From positions 3,747 through 67,746 of the forward strand of contig CAMBZB010000010.1 in assembly GCA_945872245.1 (NCBI GenBank): DNA of 64,000 bases. The letters run 5' to 3'. Positions within the stretch are counted from its first letter, which is position 1. Each line of letters opens with the position of its first letter. A program made the translations under genes and the position numbers. The notes beneath the pieces were generated by a model. It was not told the origin of the DNA and made no database searches. It was given only the letters and a program-made list of their open reading frames with translations. Of the stretch, positions 61,626 to 64,000 are shown piece by piece. Source of the DNA: Flavobacterium psychrophilum. Its GTDB lineage: Bacteria; Bacteroidota; Bacteroidia; Flavobacteriales; Flavobacteriaceae.

Positions 61626-62714
61626 TTATTTAAAATAAGAAAACGTTTCGTTATTTTCCACCTTCAATAACGTCTCGTAAATTAATTTTATCACGTTTTC
61701 CACATCCTCACGATGCACCATTTCTACTGTTGTATGCATGTATCTTAAGGGCAGTGAAATTAATGCCGAAGCCACGCCGCCATTACTGTATGCAAAGGCA
61801 TCGGTGTCAGTTCCGGTAACCCTTGAAGAGGCCAATCGTTGGAATGGAATTTTTTGTTTTTCGGCTGTGGTAAGAATAAGTTCCCTCAAATTATTCTGTA
61901 CGGCAGGTGCGTAGGTAATTACCGGACCTCTTCCAATTTTTATTTCTCCCTCAATTTTCTTTTCAATCATTGGAGTAGTAGAGTCATGGCAAACATCGGT
62001 TATGATGGCAACGTTTGGTTTGATGGTTTTGGTAATCATTTCAGCTCCTCGAAGCCCCACTTCTTCCTGAACGGAATTGGTAATGTATAATCCAAAAGGA
62101 AGTTTAATCTTGTTCTCATGCAGTAAACGAGCCACCTCGGCAATGATAAAACCACCCATGCGATTATCTATGGCGCGACAAACAAATTTATTTTCGTTCA
62201 ATACCATAAATTCATCCGGATAAGTGATTACGCAACCTACATGAACCCCAAGTGCATCAACTTCTTCTTTTTTTGAACAACCAATATCGATGAACAAATT
62301 GTCAATTTTGGCAGGCTCTTCCTTGCTGCGATTTCTAGTGTGGATTGCTGGCCAACCAAAAACACCTTTCACAATTCCTTTTTTGGTATGAATGTTTACC
62401 CGCTTGGAAGGCGCAATTTGGTGGTCGGAACCACCATTTCTAATGACGTAAATTAATCCATCATCGGTGATGTAATTTACATACCAAGAAATTTCGTCAG
62501 CATGACCTTCAATGACTACCTTATATGAAGCATCCGGATTGATAACCCCTACAGCAGATCCATAAGTATCCGTAATAAAAGTATCTACATACGGTTTCAT
62601 ATAGTCCATCCAAAGTTTTTGGCCATTACTTTCGTAGCCTGTTGGTGATGCATTGTTGAGATAGTTCTCTAAAAACGTTAATGATGTCTTTTTTAATATC
62701 GATTTTGAACTCAT
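61626..62714 (-). CDS. M42-family metallopeptidase (aminopeptidase)
   Basis: 362 residues, cytoplasmic. Two-metal peptidase with EGHADEISWYVNYI (first His/Asp ligand), NRMGGFIIAEVARLL (bridging Asp in the preceding CRAIDN), NSVQEEVGLRGAEM (catalytic Glu pair), ITDVCHDS and MHTTVEMVHREDVENV (last His). The family (glutamyl aminopeptidase/FrvX/TET) removes N-terminal residues from peptides as large oligomers. It is divergent from a DUF4294 gene, with 82 bases between the start codons. Confidence 0.93.
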   Translation of the reverse strand: MSSKSILKKTSLTFLENYLNNASPTGYESNGQKLWMDYMKPYVDTFITDTYGSAVGVINPDASYKVVIEGHADEISWYVNYITDDGLIYVIRNGGSDHQIAPSKRVNIHTKKGIVKGVFGWPAIHTRNRSKEEPAKIDNLFIDIGCSKKEEVDALGVHVGCVITYPDEFMVLNENKFVCRAIDNRMGGFIIAEVARLLHENKIKLPFGLYITNSVQEEVGLRGAEMITKTIKPNVAIITDVCHDSTTPMIEKKIEGEIKIGRGPVITYAPAVQNNLRELILTTAEKQKIPFQRLASSRVTGTDTDAFAYSNGGVASALISLPLRYMHTTVEMVHREDVENVIKLIYETLLKVENNETFSYFK

Positions 62715-62796
62715 AAAATTATTTTTTTTGCTAAATTATAAATTTGGCATCAGACTTCTGTATATAATGTATAATTTTGTTATAAAATTTTACTAC

Positions 62797-63471
62797 ATGA
62801 AAATTATTGGATTTTTATTATTTTCAATTCTTATATCCCTATCAGTTAAGGCACAGGTGGTCCAAAAAGATACTATTAAAATGGGTTACGTTCTTACGGA
62901 AAATGACACGATATTTAATGATACAATCCAGTTAGAAGAAATTGTAATTTCCAAGGAAAAACTTGACCCTGAGGCAAAAAAACAATTTTTGCTTCTTCGA
63001 AACCGAGTTTATAAAACCTATCCTTATGCCAAATTGGCTTCTGAGCGATTGACGATTTTAAATAGGGGTATGGCAAGTCTCAAGACCAATAGGGAGAAAA
63101 AGAAATATTTTAAGATAGTCGAGGATTACCTTTCTAACGAATTTGAAGCCACTCTCAAAAAACTTTCCCGCAAGCAAGGACAAATACTTGTAAAGTTGAT
63201 TCATCGCCAGACGGGAACAACAACTTATGAATTGGTAAGAACTCTCAAAAGTGGTTGGAAGGCATTTTGGTCTAACGTAACAGCCAAAATGTTTGATATC
63301 AACCTAAAAACACCCTATGCGCCATACGGAGTAAATGAAGATTATCTTATAGAGACTATATTAGTTCGAGCATTTAATTCTGGGCGACTGATAAATCAAC
63401 CCCCAGCAAATCCAGTTGATTATAATGTCCTAAATGATTTTTGGGTAGCAAAAGCCACAAAAACAAATTAG
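62797..63471 (+). CDS. DUF4294-domain exported protein
   Basis: 224 residues with a signal peptide (KIIGFLLFSILISLSVKAQ). From IQLEEIVISKEKLDPEAKKQ on, the DUF4294 pattern is clear: LLRNRVYKTYPYAKLASERL, KKYFKIVEDYLSNEFEATLK, LSRKQGQILVKLIHRQTGTT, SGWKAFWSNVTAKMFDINLK. The function of this Bacteroidota-specific domain is unknown. The frame is open upstream, but the signal peptide starts at 62797; a -7-like element TAAATTTG is at 62739-62746. I recall the gene beside M42 peptidase genes in other flavobacteria. Confidence 0.85.
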   Translation: MKIIGFLLFSILISLSVKAQVVQKDTIKMGYVLTENDTIFNDTIQLEEIVISKEKLDPEAKKQFLLLRNRVYKTYPYAKLASERLTILNRGMASLKTNREKKKYFKIVEDYLSNEFEATLKKLSRKQGQILVKLIHRQTGTTTYELVRTLKSGWKAFWSNVTAKMFDINLKTPYAPYGVNEDYLIETILVRAFNSGRLINQPPANPVDYNVLNDFWVAKATKTN

Positions 63472-63693
63472 TAAATTGATTCGGACGTTACAATTCTGTC
63501 CACAAAGCAAAGTGAAATTTGTTATCAATTCATCCACTTTTATAATGTGTTTTATTCAACCAAAAAGCTTGCTATCCTTATATTTTTGTGAACTCACCTC
63601 AAGAAAAAGTCAAGAAGGATAAAAACTTTCCATCTTCAACTTTCAGGTTTTCAGTTGATTAAAAAATACTTTAAAAAAAGAATAGAAAAGGGG

Positions 63694-63723
63694 TTGTAAA
63701 ACTGAATAAACGCACTACTTTTG
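63694..63723 (+). promoter_or_regulatory. rRNA promoter P1
   Basis: TTG (63694-63696), 19 bases, TACTTTTG (63716-63723), followed by CACCCGC, the same initial transcribed sequence as P2. Confidence 0.8.
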
Positions 63724-63874
63724 CACCCGCATTGCAGCAGAAGTTCTTAGAAGGTATAGATAAAAAATCGGATAATAGTTTGTGGGAAGTGTAAAGCATT
63801 TGTATCTTAGCCTTCCTGAAAAATTTAAAAATTCGATAAAAGCATTTTAGAAAAAAAAATAAAATATTTTTTTC

Positions 63875-63905
63875 TTGCCAGATAAAAAAGAGTTAGTTAC
63901 TTTTG
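63875..63905 (+). promoter_or_regulatory. rRNA promoter P2
   Basis: TTG (63875-63877), 20 bases, TACTTTTG (63898-63905), again followed by CACCCGC, preceded by an A-rich and T-rich stretch that could act like an UP element. Confidence 0.82.
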
Positions 63906-63947
63906 CACCCGCTTTGAGAGATAAGCGAAAAAAAATAGAAAACGAAA

Positions 63948-63958
63948 GTTCTTAGACA
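63948..63958 (+). promoter_or_regulatory. boxA-like antitermination element
   Basis: GTTCTTAGACA agrees with the E. coli rrn boxA core GCTCTTTAACA at 8 of 11 positions and lies in the expected place in the leader. A second copy, GTTCTTAGAAG, follows P1 at 63743. Confidence 0.55.
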
Positions 63959-64000
63959 TATTGAATTGACAGCCGTTTTAGGAGAGATCTTAAAACACAA

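Larger units (their letters stand above)
63472..64000 (+). other. Probable rRNA operon leader (no protein gene)
   Basis: 529 bases without a coding frame. It holds tandem promoters and a boxA-like motif and ends with sequence I recognise from flavobacterial 16S leaders (CTTAGACATATTGAATTGAC), so the 16S gene should begin shortly after the window. Between 63472 and 63690 I see only an isolated TATTTTTG at 63581-63588. Confidence 0.75.

Noticed and set aside
1..64000. CRISPR arrays
   Set aside because: No regularly spaced repeats of 25-40 bases and no cas genes were seen; the only tandem repeat is the 7-base unit in mnmE.

Overview
The window looks like chromosomal DNA of a Flavobacterium-type member of the Bacteroidota. 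The evidence is the low G+C content, the flavobacterial promoter form (TTG, about 20 bases, TAnnTTTG) in front of many genes, leaders without Shine-Dalgarno sequences, the gliding genes gldF and gldG, a menaquinone gene set, and family-specific neighbours such as DUF6095, DUF4294 and the LuxC-like reductase beside a ferredoxin. Most of the 64 kb is ordinary core genome. Species-level assignment is not possible from the sequence alone.

Layout. 1-4 kb: serA start and serC, a LuxC-like acyl-CoA reductase divergent from an Alvin-type ferredoxin, then ychF. 4-7.4 kb: a FIST sensory protein with a hybrid histidine kinase, and an FMN reductase. 7.5-12.1 kb: topoisomerase IV (parE, parC). 12.2-14.9 kb: terC, a small lipoprotein, a pentapeptide-repeat protein, DUF6095 and a GNAT enzyme. 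15-22.2 kb: menD, cvfB-like, menB, menA, a TPR protein and menC. 22.2-30.2 kb: an AI-2E-type permease, a very large PAS/GAF hybrid kinase and a CheB-CheR-PAS fusion. 30.7-33.8 kb: ClC channel, AlkD-like protein and AcpH. 33.9-35.3 kb: glmM.

35.4-39.9 kb is the clearest accessory region. It holds an IS30 transposase, two paralogous secreted proteins with a loop motif resembling that of Hcp-type tube proteins, a candidate outer-membrane barrel, and the C-terminal remnant of a COG4705-type membrane protein. 39.9-42.6 kb: LpxL-type acyltransferase, rhomboid protease, SIMPL protein and tRNA-Tyr. 42.7-46 kb: a DUF4369-thioredoxin gene interrupted by an in-frame TGA, a J-domain/KTSC protein, and a tight cluster of small unknown genes including a 50-residue basic protein. 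46-50.3 kb: alpha/beta hydrolase with phosphoribosyltransferase, and a VWA/AAA pair. 50.4-55.9 kb: GYF protein, mnmE, two universal stress proteins and dnaN. 56-63.5 kb: gldG-gldF, SAM hydroxide adenosyltransferase, phoH, purC, M42 peptidase and a DUF4294 protein.

The right edge (63.5-64 kb) carries tandem strong promoters and a boxA-like element, and looks like the leader of an rRNA operon whose 16S gene starts just outside. The most interesting material is the secreted paralogue pair with its barrel protein, the split DUF4369-thioredoxin gene, a candidate leaderless gene in the small-protein operon, and the tandem rRNA promoter array. No CRISPR array, prophage or complete defence system was seen.
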